From assembly GCA_905200615.1 (NCBI GenBank), contig CAJKLB010000001.1, forward strand, positions 1 to 64,000: DNA of 64,000 nt, read 5' to 3'. The notes below the pieces were generated by a model. It had not been told where the DNA came from, did no database searches, and worked only from the letters and a program-made list of their open reading frames with translations. This DNA comes from an uncultured Selenomonadales bacterium (GTDB lineage: Bacteria; Bacillota; Clostridia; Christensenellales; QALW01). This document shows positions 33,921 through 43,038 of the stretch, in pieces (the first letter of the stretch is position 1; each line of letters opens with the position of its first letter). A program made the translations under genes and the position numbers.

Positions 33921-36254
33921 TTATACCGTTTCTCTCTTCTTTTTTGCCGTAACGATAATGCCCAGCATTACGCAAGCCGCAGCCGCAGCCGTAATCATCG
34001 CAACCGGCAACACGTCGCCCGTCGGACACGCCTGCGTGGTAACGCCAAAGCTCAAGCTGGCTTTCCCCGTCGTTACTACCTGCGACGGTTTTTGTGTATC
34101 CATCGATTCCGTACTGAAGCCGTATACCGTCAAGCTGTCTCCCGCCTTAGCGTCTTTCAGCAACAGCAGCATAAACGGTGTTTTTACTTTGCCGTCTTTT
34201 TCGCTGGTTACCGTATCCGGACAAGCAACGGAAAGTTCCGCTACCTTGCCTGCCGCTATAACCGTATCTTGCCCCGTAGCAACATTTGTCCAAACTGTTT
34301 CGTCATCAATACGCGCTTCCAGTCTTACCGTGATATCTCTGCTGCCGGTATTATAGACTTTTACCGTCATTTTACCGTTGCCGATATGTCCCGTAAAATT
34401 CTGGAATCTTGCATATACCACCGAGCCGTCTTCTATAGAATCTACTTTTATCGTGACTCCTTCTGTTTTGGCCGGCTCTTCAGGGGTTGTCGGTTGTTCC
34501 GTCTGTGTTCCTTGCGCTATCGTAACTTCATCTACATAATAAGCAAAAACCGTAGGCGCATCGGCCTTTCCGAACGCGCGGTTTGAGCCGTCAAGGCGAA
34601 GAATCAACTGATATGCCTCCGGACTTCCCGCCGCGTATAAGGCTGCGATCGTATTCAGATATTCTTCCGTAACTTTTACGGTTACCTGATATTGCTTCCA
34701 TTCATCTGTAAGTTCTAAATCTTCTTTTACGCTGATATAACTGTTGACATACCCATTTCCCTCAAGCCCGCCGATTTGGCCTTCTGTATTGGCATTTACA
34801 TGCTTTTGAGAGTTTAAAATAAATCCAAATTTGGTGTTTTCCGGCGCCGGACTATCGGTCTTTGCCCAGAAGCTGATTGTATATTCTCCCGCGCCTGCTC
34901 CGTTATATCCATTGGCTTCATCCTGAATGATTGCCGGACCTAAATCAAACGCTATGGAAGCATAGGCAGAATTTGAAGGCGTAAACTTAATGGCGTGAGC
35001 CGTTCCATTCGCGCCGCCTTCAACCCAAGCAATCTCACCTTTTCCTTGAGAAAATGATCCCCAACCTGTTGTGCCTTCTTCCGCGTTTCCGTTTGTTACC
35101 GTCATCACGGGGACTTCCGGCACATAAGGATTGTTTGCGCTTTCGGGAATTTGGGTTCCCAATGCCACGGTATAAGAGCCTGTACTGGTGGATAAAGTTC
35201 CGCTTTCAATTTTTTCGTTGCCGCTGAGTACAAAAACAGTATCTTTGGGTAAATTAGTTTTTCCTTCAGCATCGGCAAACAAATTGATACGTATAAAATA
35301 ATCACTGTACGTATAATCAGCCGATCCCCATTTACCGCTGGACTCGGCTACTGTATATTGGGCCGGAACCGTTCTTTCCAGCCAAACGCTTTTCCCCGCG
35401 GGAACAAGAATATTGTCATCTTTTACCACCGCAATCCATGTATTGCTTCCGCCCGTTAACGGATGCAAAACGCTGGGAACCAGTGACGCGTAGAAATCCG
35501 TTTCGGACTCATTGGAAATCATAACGCCAGCTGTTGCATCATCTCCCGTGACATCATCGGCGGTAAGAAATCCGGTAGTCAATGTAGACGCGATATAATT
35601 GATGCCTTTTTCATTAACAACGGTAACCTGCGCAATCCCGGCAAGCTCTACGGTAACATCATCCAGATAAACTCCCGTTACTCCGGTAGCGGCACTATCG
35701 CTTCCCACATTATCAAAGCAAAAGCCCGGCGCTGTTTCCAGCGTGGCAAAGGTTCCCTCGTAATACCCTACCATGGTATACCAAGTGTTGGAATCCGTTC
35801 CTCTTTCCGCTCTGGTAAGTGCCTTTTGCACCGTCCCTGCCGCGTCTCTGAGCGTAGGACTGGCAATCAATCCGTCGGCTGCCGTAATTTTTTCGGCAGT
35901 TTCCACATAGATTCTGGCCGTAATTTTTACGCAGATGGCAGACAATCCGGATTTTTCTACTTCCTCTCGTATCACATCGGCAATATTCAGCATCGGGGAA
36001 GCCCAGCTCTTACCGGGAATTGCAGCGTAAAGAACATCATTGTTTTCATTTTCCGGATCTTTTGCAATCTGCAAGTCTCCGCACTGAAATTTTGACCACC
36101 CTTCCGGAATCGAAGTCGCGCCGGTAAAGGCAGATTGCTCTTGTGTAAGAAGATTCTCGTTAAATTTTGCGGTATCTGCCGCAAAAACCGATATCATGGA
36201 AACGCAAGATATCAGCAATGTCAAAACGAGAACAGTACTCACCGCTTTTTTCAT
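33921..36254 (-). CDS. cell-surface protein with carbohydrate-binding-like domains and C-terminal anchor
   Basis: A 777-residue secreted protein. The start at 36254 follows AAGGAGAGG; the signal peptide is MKKAVSTVLVLTLLISCVSM. Two jelly-roll, CBM4/9-like regions are visible: about 30-215 (ENLLTQEQSAFTG to GVYLDDVTVELAG) and about 390-600 (TVTNGNAEEGTTGWGSF to YYVDEVTIAQG). A Thr/Pro/Glu linker and a further beta domain follow. The end has CPTGDVLPVA, a hydrophobic helix and KKKRE, like a sorting signal but without LPXTG. No enzyme motif is present, so it is likely a sugar-binding or adhesive wall protein. Confidence 0.75.
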   Translation of the reverse strand: MKKAVSTVLVLTLLISCVSMISVFAADTAKFNENLLTQEQSAFTGATSIPEGWSKFQCGDLQIAKDPENENNDVLYAAIPGKSWASPMLNIADVIREEVEKSGLSAICVKITARIYVETAEKITAADGLIASPTLRDAAGTVQKALTRAERGTDSNTWYTMVGYYEGTFATLETAPGFCFDNVGSDSAATGVTGVYLDDVTVELAGIAQVTVVNEKGINYIASTLTTGFLTADDVTGDDATAGVMISNESETDFYASLVPSVLHPLTGGSNTWIAVVKDDNILVPAGKSVWLERTVPAQYTVAESSGKWGSADYTYSDYFIRINLFADAEGKTNLPKDTVFVLSGNEKIESGTLSTSTGSYTVALGTQIPESANNPYVPEVPVMTVTNGNAEEGTTGWGSFSQGKGEIAWVEGGANGTAHAIKFTPSNSAYASIAFDLGPAIIQDEANGYNGAGAGEYTISFWAKTDSPAPENTKFGFILNSQKHVNANTEGQIGGLEGNGYVNSYISVKEDLELTDEWKQYQVTVKVTEEYLNTIAALYAAGSPEAYQLILRLDGSNRAFGKADAPTVFAYYVDEVTIAQGTQTEQPTTPEEPAKTEGVTIKVDSIEDGSVVYARFQNFTGHIGNGKMTVKVYNTGSRDITVRLEARIDDETVWTNVATGQDTVIAAGKVAELSVACPDTVTSEKDGKVKTPFMLLLLKDAKAGDSLTVYGFSTESMDTQKPSQVVTTGKASLSFGVTTQACPTGDVLPVAMITAAAAACVMLGIIVTAKKKRETV

Positions 36255-36303
36255 ATTTTCCTCTCCTTTTTTATCAATTATAAAAATCTGAATATTCAAT
36301 CAT

Positions 36304-36332
36304 AGTATACAAAGTGCAAAATTATTTGTCAA
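36304..36332 (-). promoter_or_regulatory. promoter of the surface protein gene
   Basis: On the minus strand a full TTGACA (36332-36327), 17 bases, TATACT (36309-36304), leading to a 50-base leader. The remaining bases to 36590 hold no gene. Confidence 0.8.
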
Positions 36333-36590
36333 TATATAATTCAATATTTATTCATATATTTTTACATTTTCCTTTCATAGGTTATTGCTTTAAACAATGA
36401 CTTGAAGGCTCATCTCTCTTTTTCATGCTTTTATTATTTCTATTTTATGGTATTTTCATAAATTAAAGACGGTAAAATATCGTTTTTATCAAGAATAAAC
36501 CTTCTGAAGAACGCCGTATCTCTTTTCCTTTATGACAAAAACTTTCTGTTTTCGGCTTTTTATTGACGGATTTCCTCCGAAGAAAATTTT

Positions 36591-37169
36591 TTAATCCCGA
36601 TGCTCATATACAATAGCGCATACATATCCTTGATATAAAAAATTCCGCAAGCGATATCCCCGCACATGCGTATACAGCGTTTGCGAGGCAGTTTCCACCG
36701 TTTTTATTCCGCCGCGCAAGCCCAGGCCGGTAAGTTTTAAGTAGGCTTCCTTAGCCGTCCACACCGAAAAAAAGCGAATAGAATTCTCTCCGATATACGC
36801 GCGTTCTTCTTCGGTACAGATCTTCCGTACCAGGCGCAGATCAAAAGGCTTAATTTCTTCAATATCCGCTCCTACCGGACCGTCATGTACGGCGCAAAGC
36901 ACCTTTTGCCCCGAATGACTGATACTTACCTGAACCGAACTCTGCGGCAAATAGGGTTTTCCCTCCGCCGTATAGGCTAATTTCAGCGCCGCGGGCGGTT
37001 TTCCCAACTGCCGGGAGAGTAGCTGTTTGGCCGTGTAAATTCCCAGCAACGTACGTTTTTTTGCTTCCTCCGAAACATAGCGCTCTACCTGCCGTTCTGT
37101 TGCTTCCTCCCGACAAAGCTCTCCGATATCCTTGGGAAGATGACGAATATCGGCAATTTCATACTTCAT
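36591..37169 (-). CDS. 4'-phosphopantetheinyl transferase (Sfp type)
   Basis: A 192-residue enzyme that moves phosphopantetheine from CoA to a carrier protein. The start at 37169 has AAAGGAG seven bases upstream. Family motifs are VSISHSGQKVLCAV, GPVGADIEEIKPFD with the Mg-binding Asp and Glu, and FFSVWTAKEAYLKLTGLGL. No carrier protein or synthase gene lies nearby, so it may serve the acyl carrier protein or distant clusters. It has its own promoter. Confidence 0.88.
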   Translation of the reverse strand: MKYEIADIRHLPKDIGELCREEATERQVERYVSEEAKKRTLLGIYTAKQLLSRQLGKPPAALKLAYTAEGKPYLPQSSVQVSISHSGQKVLCAVHDGPVGADIEEIKPFDLRLVRKICTEEERAYIGENSIRFFSVWTAKEAYLKLTGLGLRGGIKTVETASQTLYTHVRGYRLRNFLYQGYVCAIVYEHRD

Positions 37170-37202
37170 TGCGTTTCTCCTTTTCAGCAAAACACTGCTT
37201 AT

Positions 37203-37232
37203 ATTATAAAAAACGGAATCCTTTTTCGTCAA
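37203..37232 (-). promoter_or_regulatory. promoter of the phosphopantetheinyl transferase gene
   Basis: On the minus strand TTGACG (37232-37227), 18 bases, TATAAT (37208-37203). Confidence 0.7.
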
Positions 37233-37246
37233 TACGCAATTTTATC

Positions 37247-37275
37247 TTGAAAAAACGATTGCAGAGGTGTATAAT
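37247..37275 (+). promoter_or_regulatory. promoter of the MBL hydrolase gene
   Basis: TTGAAA (37247-37252), 17 bases, TATAAT (37270-37275), divergent from the preceding promoter. Confidence 0.75.
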
Positions 37276-37329
37276 TCTTTATTATAAAAACTTTTCTTCA
37301 TAAAAAGAAAATAAAGGAGCGTACAAAAA

Positions 37330-38142
37330 ATGAAAATCATACAGCAAACCAACATGACCCCAAAGCAAAGCATGGGATATGAAATCATCGCTCAAACCGG
37401 ACAGCTGCTTGTTATCGACGGCGGCTACAACGGCAACGAAGAGGAGCTGCGCCGTATTATCAAAAGCGCCGGCGGTCATGTGGACTTATGGCTGATTACC
37501 CATCCCCATTGTGATCACCATAACGCGGTGATCGGTGTTCTTTCGGATCCGCAGGGAATCACCGTGGATAAAATCGGTACTTCCATGCTGCCGGATTCTT
37601 GGGCAGAGGGCAAAAACGACGGAAAAGATCTACTGAGCTGGAACCGTTTTGAACGTACACTCAGCAACGTCTTTCAAATCCGGGAAGGTCAGGTTTTTCA
37701 GTTGGGCTCCCTCAAAGTAGAAGTTCTTGCCGGCGCGAATCCCGATTTGGAGATGAACGCTTTTAACAACCAATCCTGCGTGTTCCGTATAAGCGAAAAG
37801 GATTTTTCTTTGCTGATTTTAGGCGATCTCGGTGCCGAAGCCGGACGCCGCCTGCTGCAAAAAGGCTATGATTTAAAAGCGGACGCCGTACAGATGGCGC
37901 ATCACGGTCAAAACGGCGTCGAAGAAGAATTTTATCAAGCGATCCGTCCCGAGTGGGCTTTTTGGCCCACACCCAAATGGCTTTGGGACAATACCCCCTA
38001 TTTGGGAGGAGAAGCGGGTACCGGTCCCTTTAAAACGCCCGAAGTCATCGAATGGATGAAAAAATTGGGTACGAAAAACATCACCTGCTTTGACCATACG
38101 GTGATGTTTGATACCCAAACAAAGAAAACCGAAATCTATTAA
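37330..38142 (+). CDS. metallo-beta-lactamase-fold hydrolase, ComEC-like
   Basis: A 270-residue cytoplasmic protein. LWLITHPHCDHHNAV is the metal-binding motif, LLILGDLG gives the bridging Asp, and VQMAHHGQNG the later His. The set is closest to the MBL part of ComEC-like hydrolases, which can cut nucleic acid or cyclic nucleotides, but there is no DNA-uptake membrane domain here. AAAGGAG stands near the ATG. A strong terminator follows. Confidence 0.82.
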   Translation: MKIIQQTNMTPKQSMGYEIIAQTGQLLVIDGGYNGNEEELRRIIKSAGGHVDLWLITHPHCDHHNAVIGVLSDPQGITVDKIGTSMLPDSWAEGKNDGKDLLSWNRFERTLSNVFQIREGQVFQLGSLKVEVLAGANPDLEMNAFNNQSCVFRISEKDFSLLILGDLGAEAGRRLLQKGYDLKADAVQMAHHGQNGVEEEFYQAIRPEWAFWPTPKWLWDNTPYLGGEAGTGPFKTPEVIEWMKKLGTKNITCFDHTVMFDTQTKKTEIY

Positions 38143-38157
38143 AACGTATTGCCATAA

Positions 38158-38191
38158 AAAAAGAGATAGGCCGTTCCTATCTCTTTTTTTT
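38158..38191 (+). terminator. terminator of the MBL hydrolase gene
   Basis: A 13-bp stem (AAAAAGAGATAGG with its complement, five-base loop) and a run of eight T. Confidence 0.9.
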
Positions 38192-38408
38192 CCAAACCTC
38201 TGTTGAGCAACCGCAGTAGTTTCAATGCAAAGCTTTTATCCGTCGCATCGGGGAGCCCGAAAACGTACCGCCGGGACGTTTTCCGCCCCTTCCGCGCTCT
38301 TTGAGGCAAGATTTCGCCCTGTTAGAAAGACGAACCATTTTTTTGACCTACCCCACCGTCTAAAAAAAGATGGACCAAAATTTTTTTGTGTAACTTTTCT
38401 GACTTTTT
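38192..38408. other. intergenic stretch without a gene
   Basis: About 215 bases. It contains one hairpin, GAAAACGT/ACGTTTTC (38259-38283), with no T-run. The short open frames are not supported by ribosome binding sites. Confidence 0.45.
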
Positions 38409-38436
38409 GAAGAGATAAACCGTTCTTATCTCTTTT
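38409..38436 (-). terminator. hairpin closing the ispE-lgt-pncB operon
   Basis: AAGAGATAA/TTATCTCTT with a seven-base loop, followed on the minus strand by TCAAAAAG and on the plus strand by TTCTTT. Its sequence is close to the terminator at 38158-38191, as if one arose from the other. Confidence 0.5.
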
Positions 38437-38470
38437 CTTTACACCAGGATATAAATTCATCCCGCACCGG

Positions 38471-40114
38471 TTATACCTCCAAGGCAATCAGCCCATGCAC
38501 ATCTTGCTGCAAAAGCGTGCTTTGTCCTTGAAAATAGCGGTATAAATCAAACCGTTTATTTTCTTTTTTCACGCAATAATAAATCTCGCTCATATCCGCG
38601 TTCACAATAGGCGCGCTCATATATGAGGAGGATACATTTTCCGCAACCATAACGCTCTCTCCCCCCAGGGAAAGCATCAGCGTGCCGCTGGTTTGAGCTG
38701 AATTTTCACCGATTTCAATTCCGGCAAAATACAGCGCGCTTTTTCCGTCATTGGAAAGTACGCTTTGCGCGCTGTACGTTCGGTATTCACTGTTGTATAC
38801 CGTTCCAGCGTCGCCGCAGAGCAGCCGGTTTTGGCCGTCCATGCCCACGGCATAAAGTTCCGCGCCGTCATTTTGAGGATTCTTAATATACGTAGCCGTA
38901 TCGCTGAGCTCATAATAAGTAAGATTTTCCACATAGCCCGAAGCAATACGCTGCGTTTCAACCTGACCGTTTTTCCACACAAGCGAATAGACGGCGTTAT
39001 CCTGCAGGGTCGCGCCCGGCGCTAAAAGAAAGCCGGTATTCTTTTCACTGTTAACCGCCACATTATAAAGCGTATCTTCATCGGTATTGCGCACCAAGCG
39101 GGTGGAACGGCCAGAAATATCACAGTAATAGATACTGTAAAGACCTTCCTCAAAAGAATCGCATACACTGTATACGACCCCCTTAGCCGGATCAGTTACC
39201 GCGTCGTCATTAAAAAAACTTACATTTTCCGCAAGCGTTTTACTGCGAAGTGTTTGCAGATCCACCGCAATCAGTTCCCCGCTTTTTTGATCGTAATCAT
39301 AATTGCAAAGCAGATATACAATGCTCTGATCATCAGTCACCGAGGGATAATACACGTTTTCAAAGTTTTTGCTTTTTTTAAAATCCTGGGCAAAAATCTG
39401 ATAGCTGTACAGCGCGTCATCAAAGGATTCTCCTGTAATTACCGTAGAGCCGGTATCCGATATCCACATGATCGGCGCGCAGGATTCCTCCATGAGAAGG
39501 GAATCCCCGTTGTTTACGTCATAGCGAATCAGCCGGGAACGGACCTGCGGATACGTATTGGGTTTTAATGCAAACAGATACTGTCCGTTTTGTGAAAAAC
39601 GAATGGTATTTGCCGTAACGCCGTTATCCAACGGAACCGTAACGCCGTTATGATATAAATATAAAATACCCAAGGTATTGCTGCCGTCCATAGCCGTGGT
39701 AAAGGCCACGGTTTCCATACCGGCAACCGTACGCCAGGAACTGACGCCCTTGCCCAAAAGCAGCGTGTCTTCCCCGTTAAAGAGATACAGCGCGCCCTCG
39801 GATACATAGAGCATCTTTCCCGAAGCGGCGTCAATCGCGTAGTCCGCCGTGTAAACGGGATCTTCCGCCTCGGTGTCATATACATTCTTGGCGGCAAGAA
39901 TGGTTTCTTCCCCGCGCAAAAGATAAATATTGCCATCCTTAAAATACGGTACAAAAGCAATCTCTTCCTGCAAACAGTTGGCTATTGCATGCTCACCCGT
40001 GCTTTGGGGCGCAAAGCGTGTAGAAAAATACCAAACCGCCGAAAGCAGCGCAATCAAGCACACGGTAGCAAGGCCGGCAATCAACGCGGCCGTTTTTTTA
40101 CTGTTTTTGGTCAT
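38471..40114 (-). CDS. single-pass membrane protein with WD40/TolB-like beta-propeller
   Basis: A 547-residue protein. The start at 40114 puts a transmembrane helix at about 9-31 (TAALIAGLATVCLIALLSAV). The rest, outside the cell, is made of repeating strands, such as DGNIYLLRGEETILAAKNVY, EGALYLFNGEDTLLLGKGV, GILYLYHNGVTVPLDNGV and YLFALKPNT, that suggest a six- to eight-bladed propeller. It overlaps the coiled-coil gene by 17 bases. Function unknown; a sensing or wall-assembly role would fit. Confidence 0.7.
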   Translation of the reverse strand: MTKNSKKTAALIAGLATVCLIALLSAVWYFSTRFAPQSTGEHAIANCLQEEIAFVPYFKDGNIYLLRGEETILAAKNVYDTEAEDPVYTADYAIDAASGKMLYVSEGALYLFNGEDTLLLGKGVSSWRTVAGMETVAFTTAMDGSNTLGILYLYHNGVTVPLDNGVTANTIRFSQNGQYLFALKPNTYPQVRSRLIRYDVNNGDSLLMEESCAPIMWISDTGSTVITGESFDDALYSYQIFAQDFKKSKNFENVYYPSVTDDQSIVYLLCNYDYDQKSGELIAVDLQTLRSKTLAENVSFFNDDAVTDPAKGVVYSVCDSFEEGLYSIYYCDISGRSTRLVRNTDEDTLYNVAVNSEKNTGFLLAPGATLQDNAVYSLVWKNGQVETQRIASGYVENLTYYELSDTATYIKNPQNDGAELYAVGMDGQNRLLCGDAGTVYNSEYRTYSAQSVLSNDGKSALYFAGIEIGENSAQTSGTLMLSLGGESVMVAENVSSSYMSAPIVNADMSEIYYCVKKENKRFDLYRYFQGQSTLLQQDVHGLIALEV

Positions 40115-40667
40115 CGAAAGTACCGCCGCCGGGTTCTTCTTCGGAAAGTCCCATTTCACGGCAAAGCTCGCCCAAATCCGCTCCGGCGCCCTTGGCGATC
40201 TCCTGCTCTAAAGAACTCTCCCGCGCGTTGGGAAGCTGTGCGCTGCCTAACGCTTCCAGCCGATTATCGGCCCAAGAGCACAAGCCCGCAAACTGCTCAT
40301 CGATTTTTTCAAGCATATCTTTGGCCTCTGCCCGCAGCTTATTCAAGTTTGCCGCGGCAGACTGCATTCCCGTAACCCACTCGTCATGCAAACGCTGACA
40401 CGCCATGTCGCTCTCATGCGCTCTTTGACGGTAATCCTCCTCGATCTCCTTCGCGTGCACGGTAGCCTCCAGCATCACCTTCGCGATCACGCTCTCTTTC
40501 TCCTCATAAGAAGCAATTTGCTGCTTGAACTGTGTACACCGTGTTTCCAGTTCCGTCAGCTGTGCCTGCAGACCCGCAATCTTTTCCTCGTAATTCTTTT
40601 TCATTTCCGCCACCAAAGCGTCTACTTCCTTGGCCCTGTATTTACCAAGCCTTGCTTTCAATTCCAT
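40098..40667 (-). CDS. DivIVA-like coiled-coil protein
   Basis: A 189-residue soluble protein, almost all helical. RAKEVDALVAEMKKNYEEKI and YEEKESVIAKVMLEATVHAK resemble the coiled-coil region of DivIVA/GpsB proteins, which mark curved membrane at poles and septa, but the typical N-terminal membrane-binding tip is not clear. AAAGGAA precedes the ATG. The gene is coupled to pncB upstream (three-base gap) and to the propeller protein downstream (overlap), so it may organise that protein at the division site. Confidence 0.65.
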   Translation of the reverse strand: MELKARLGKYRAKEVDALVAEMKKNYEEKIAGLQAQLTELETRCTQFKQQIASYEEKESVIAKVMLEATVHAKEIEEDYRQRAHESDMACQRLHDEWVTGMQSAAANLNKLRAEAKDMLEKIDEQFAGLCSWADNRLEALGSAQLPNARESSLEQEIAKGAGADLGELCREMGLSEEEPGGGTFDDQKQ

Positions 40668-40670
40668 AAA

Positions 40671-42110
40671 TCAATTCCTTTCCGCGCCGGCTTCCTCAAG
40701 CAGCTGTTTTTTTAACTGATACAGCTTATCCGAAAGATCCACCTTATAAACATGAGGCCGAGTAAGCCGTTTATATTCATCCCAAAAAGTATCCATTTGA
40801 GCAAAATAGTTCTTTTGTATTTCCTTCAGCGAGGGAGAATTATACACCTTTTTTCCGTCTTTAAAGATCGGTACCAATAAGGGTTTTACGGTAAAATCGG
40901 TAATCGTCATCTTTTTCCAGGTATCCACGGGATCAAATATCGTCAAAGGTTTTTCGGTATCGATTTTTTCCTCATCCAGCGTAATTAAATCGGCAATGGC
41001 TTTTCCGTCGGCTTTCCCGTAAATCCGATATACCTGTTTATAACCGGGATTAGTAACCTTTACGGCGTTTTCGCTCACCTTAATTTTAGGAATCATTTTC
41101 CCGTTTACGATCTCGGCGGCCAGCTTATACACTCCGCCTAAAGCCGGAAGATCATCGCTGGTAATCAGTTTCGTACCTACCCCGTAAACATCCAGTTTTG
41201 CTCCCTGCATCTTTAAATCCCATATTACGTTTTCATCCAAATCACCCGAAGCAAAAATCTTTGCATTTTCAAAGCCGGCCTCATCCAGCATTTTTCTGGC
41301 ACGCTTGCTCAAGTACGCTAAATCGCCCGAATCCAGCCGGATCCCTGTGGGCTCATAGCCCTTGGCCCGAAGTTCTTTAAATACCGTAATCGCGTTAGGA
41401 ACACCGCTTTTCAGCGTATTATAGGTATCCACCAGCAACAAGCAGCCGCTGGGATACATCTCCGCATAAGCCCGAAAAGCCGAAAGTTCATCCGGGAACG
41501 ACATAACCCAGCTATGCGCGTGCGTACCGCCGATCGGCACATCAAACATCTGCCCGGTCAGCACATTGCTGGTACCTGCGCAGCCGCCGATCATAGCGGC
41601 CCTTGCACCGTAAATACCCGCGTCCGGTCCTTGCGCGCGGCGCAGGCCGAATTCCAATACCGTGGCTCCCTCAGCGGCCGTTGTCACTTTACTGGCTTTG
41701 GTAGCAATCAATGTTTGATGGTTGATAATATTGAGCAACGCCGTCTCAATCAGCTGCGCCTCCATAATCGGCGCTTTTACACGGATCAGCGGCTCGCGCG
41801 GAAATACGGGAGTTCCCTCTTCAACCGCGTAAATTTCGCCGGAGAAACGGAAATCCTTTAGATACCGCATAAAATCCTCATCAAAAATTTTCAGCGAACG
41901 TAAATAATCCAGATCCTCCTGCGCAAAATGAAGATTTTCAATATACTCTATCGCCTGCTCCAATCCCGCCATAATGGCATAAACGCTGTTGTTCTGCAGG
42001 GGGCGAAAGAACAGATCAAACACGGCCACATTATCTTTCATGCCGTTTTTCAAATATCCGTTCATCATGGTAAGTTCATAAAGATCAGTCATCATCGTAA
42101 GATTTCTCAT
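40671..42110 (-). CDS. pncB: nicotinate phosphoribosyltransferase
   Basis: A 479-residue enzyme making nicotinate mononucleotide from nicotinate and PRPP, in NAD salvage. Key segments are MMTDLYELTMMNGYL, EFGLRRAQGPDAG, GGTHAHSWVMSF with the catalytic His, and IRLDSGDLAYLSKRAR with the PRPP-binding Asp. The ribosome binding site AAAGGAG is formed by the last codons of lgt, so translation is coupled. Confidence 0.94.
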   Translation of the reverse strand: MRNLTMMTDLYELTMMNGYLKNGMKDNVAVFDLFFRPLQNNSVYAIMAGLEQAIEYIENLHFAQEDLDYLRSLKIFDEDFMRYLKDFRFSGEIYAVEEGTPVFPREPLIRVKAPIMEAQLIETALLNIINHQTLIATKASKVTTAAEGATVLEFGLRRAQGPDAGIYGARAAMIGGCAGTSNVLTGQMFDVPIGGTHAHSWVMSFPDELSAFRAYAEMYPSGCLLLVDTYNTLKSGVPNAITVFKELRAKGYEPTGIRLDSGDLAYLSKRARKMLDEAGFENAKIFASGDLDENVIWDLKMQGAKLDVYGVGTKLITSDDLPALGGVYKLAAEIVNGKMIPKIKVSENAVKVTNPGYKQVYRIYGKADGKAIADLITLDEEKIDTEKPLTIFDPVDTWKKMTITDFTVKPLLVPIFKDGKKVYNSPSLKEIQKNYFAQMDTFWDEYKRLTRPHVYKVDLSDKLYQLKKQLLEEAGAERN

Positions 42111-42111
42111 A

Positions 42112-43038
42112 TTATTTCTCCTTTTCTTCCGGCGCAGTCTCTTGTTCCGGTTCCACTGCCTGCGGCTCTGTAGAAGAGCCGTCCTCTTTTTTCTCTTTTT
42201 CCATGGTTGGCATTGGGGTTGTATAATTTTTAATACGCAAGGTTACCAACACCGCAATCGCGATCACACACAGCGCAATACTCAGTATCGCAGAAACGGG
42301 GACGAAACCAATCGTCAACTGATCGGTTCTAAGCCATTCAACAATCCCCCGTTCAAAGCCGTAAAGCGCAAAATACAGCAGGGTCAGCTGCCCGTGATAT
42401 TTTTGCCTGTAGAAAAACCACACAAGAAAAATGCAGATTCCCAAACACCAAACCGATTCATAAAAGAACGTAGCCTGATACCAGCCCGCGGGATCAATGC
42501 CCTTGGGATCATCCAAATAAACGGCATAGGGAAAAAACTGCAGCGAAGGATTTTCCACCAGCGCGCCATGCGCTTCCTGATTAAAGAAATTCCCCCACCG
42601 GCCGATTGCCTGACCTAAAGCCAGCGGCGCGGCGCATAGGTCGATTAACTGGAAAAAATGATATTTTTCCTTTGAAAATTTACAGTATAGCGCCAGGGCC
42701 GCAACGCCCCCGATAATACCGCCGTATATCGCAAGTCCGCCGCTGCGAATATCCACAATATTTTTCAGCGTGGCCACTATATCCCCGGAAACGAAATAAC
42801 GATTCCACTCAAAAATCACATAATAGCCCCGGGCGCCGATCACGGCGCCGATCAGAACGGCAATCAGCATATCAATGGCCAAATCGGATTTATATCCCCG
42901 CCGTTTACATTGATAGGAAGCTAACAGAAACGCCAATAAGAACCCCGTAGCAATGCAAACGCCGTACCAATAAAGATCAAACCCGTCAATACCGAAAAAA
43001 TTCTCAATCATTACCCCGGTCTTTGAAAGAAAACTCAT
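42112..43038 (-). CDS. lgt: prolipoprotein diacylglyceryl transferase
   Basis: A 308-residue membrane enzyme that attaches diacylglycerol to the lipobox cysteine of prelipoproteins. The signature GRWGNFFNQEAHG lies near 145-160 and RGYYVIFEWNRY near 70. About seven helices are predicted. The acidic C-terminal tail (about 35 residues of Glu/Pro) is longer than usual. It starts within the stop codon of ispE (ATGA). At least three lipoproteins in the window would be its substrates. Confidence 0.94.
   Translation of the reverse strand: MSFLSKTGVMIENFFGIDGFDLYWYGVCIATGFLLAFLLASYQCKRRGYKSDLAIDMLIAVLIGAVIGARGYYVIFEWNRYFVSGDIVATLKNIVDIRSGGLAIYGGIIGGVAALALYCKFSKEKYHFFQLIDLCAAPLALGQAIGRWGNFFNQEAHGALVENPSLQFFPYAVYLDDPKGIDPAGWYQATFFYESVWCLGICIFLVWFFYRQKYHGQLTLLYFALYGFERGIVEWLRTDQLTIGFVPVSAILSIALCVIAIAVLVTLRIKNYTTPMPTMEKEKKEDGSSTEPQAVEPEQETAPEEKEK

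Noticed and set aside
33696..34586. 296-codon plus-strand frame
   Set aside because: Most of it is antisense to the surface protein gene and the first part covers hairpins; no translation signal.
38225..38410. 61-codon plus-strand frame
   Set aside because: No ribosome binding site and no recognisable protein; lies in a spacer between terminators.
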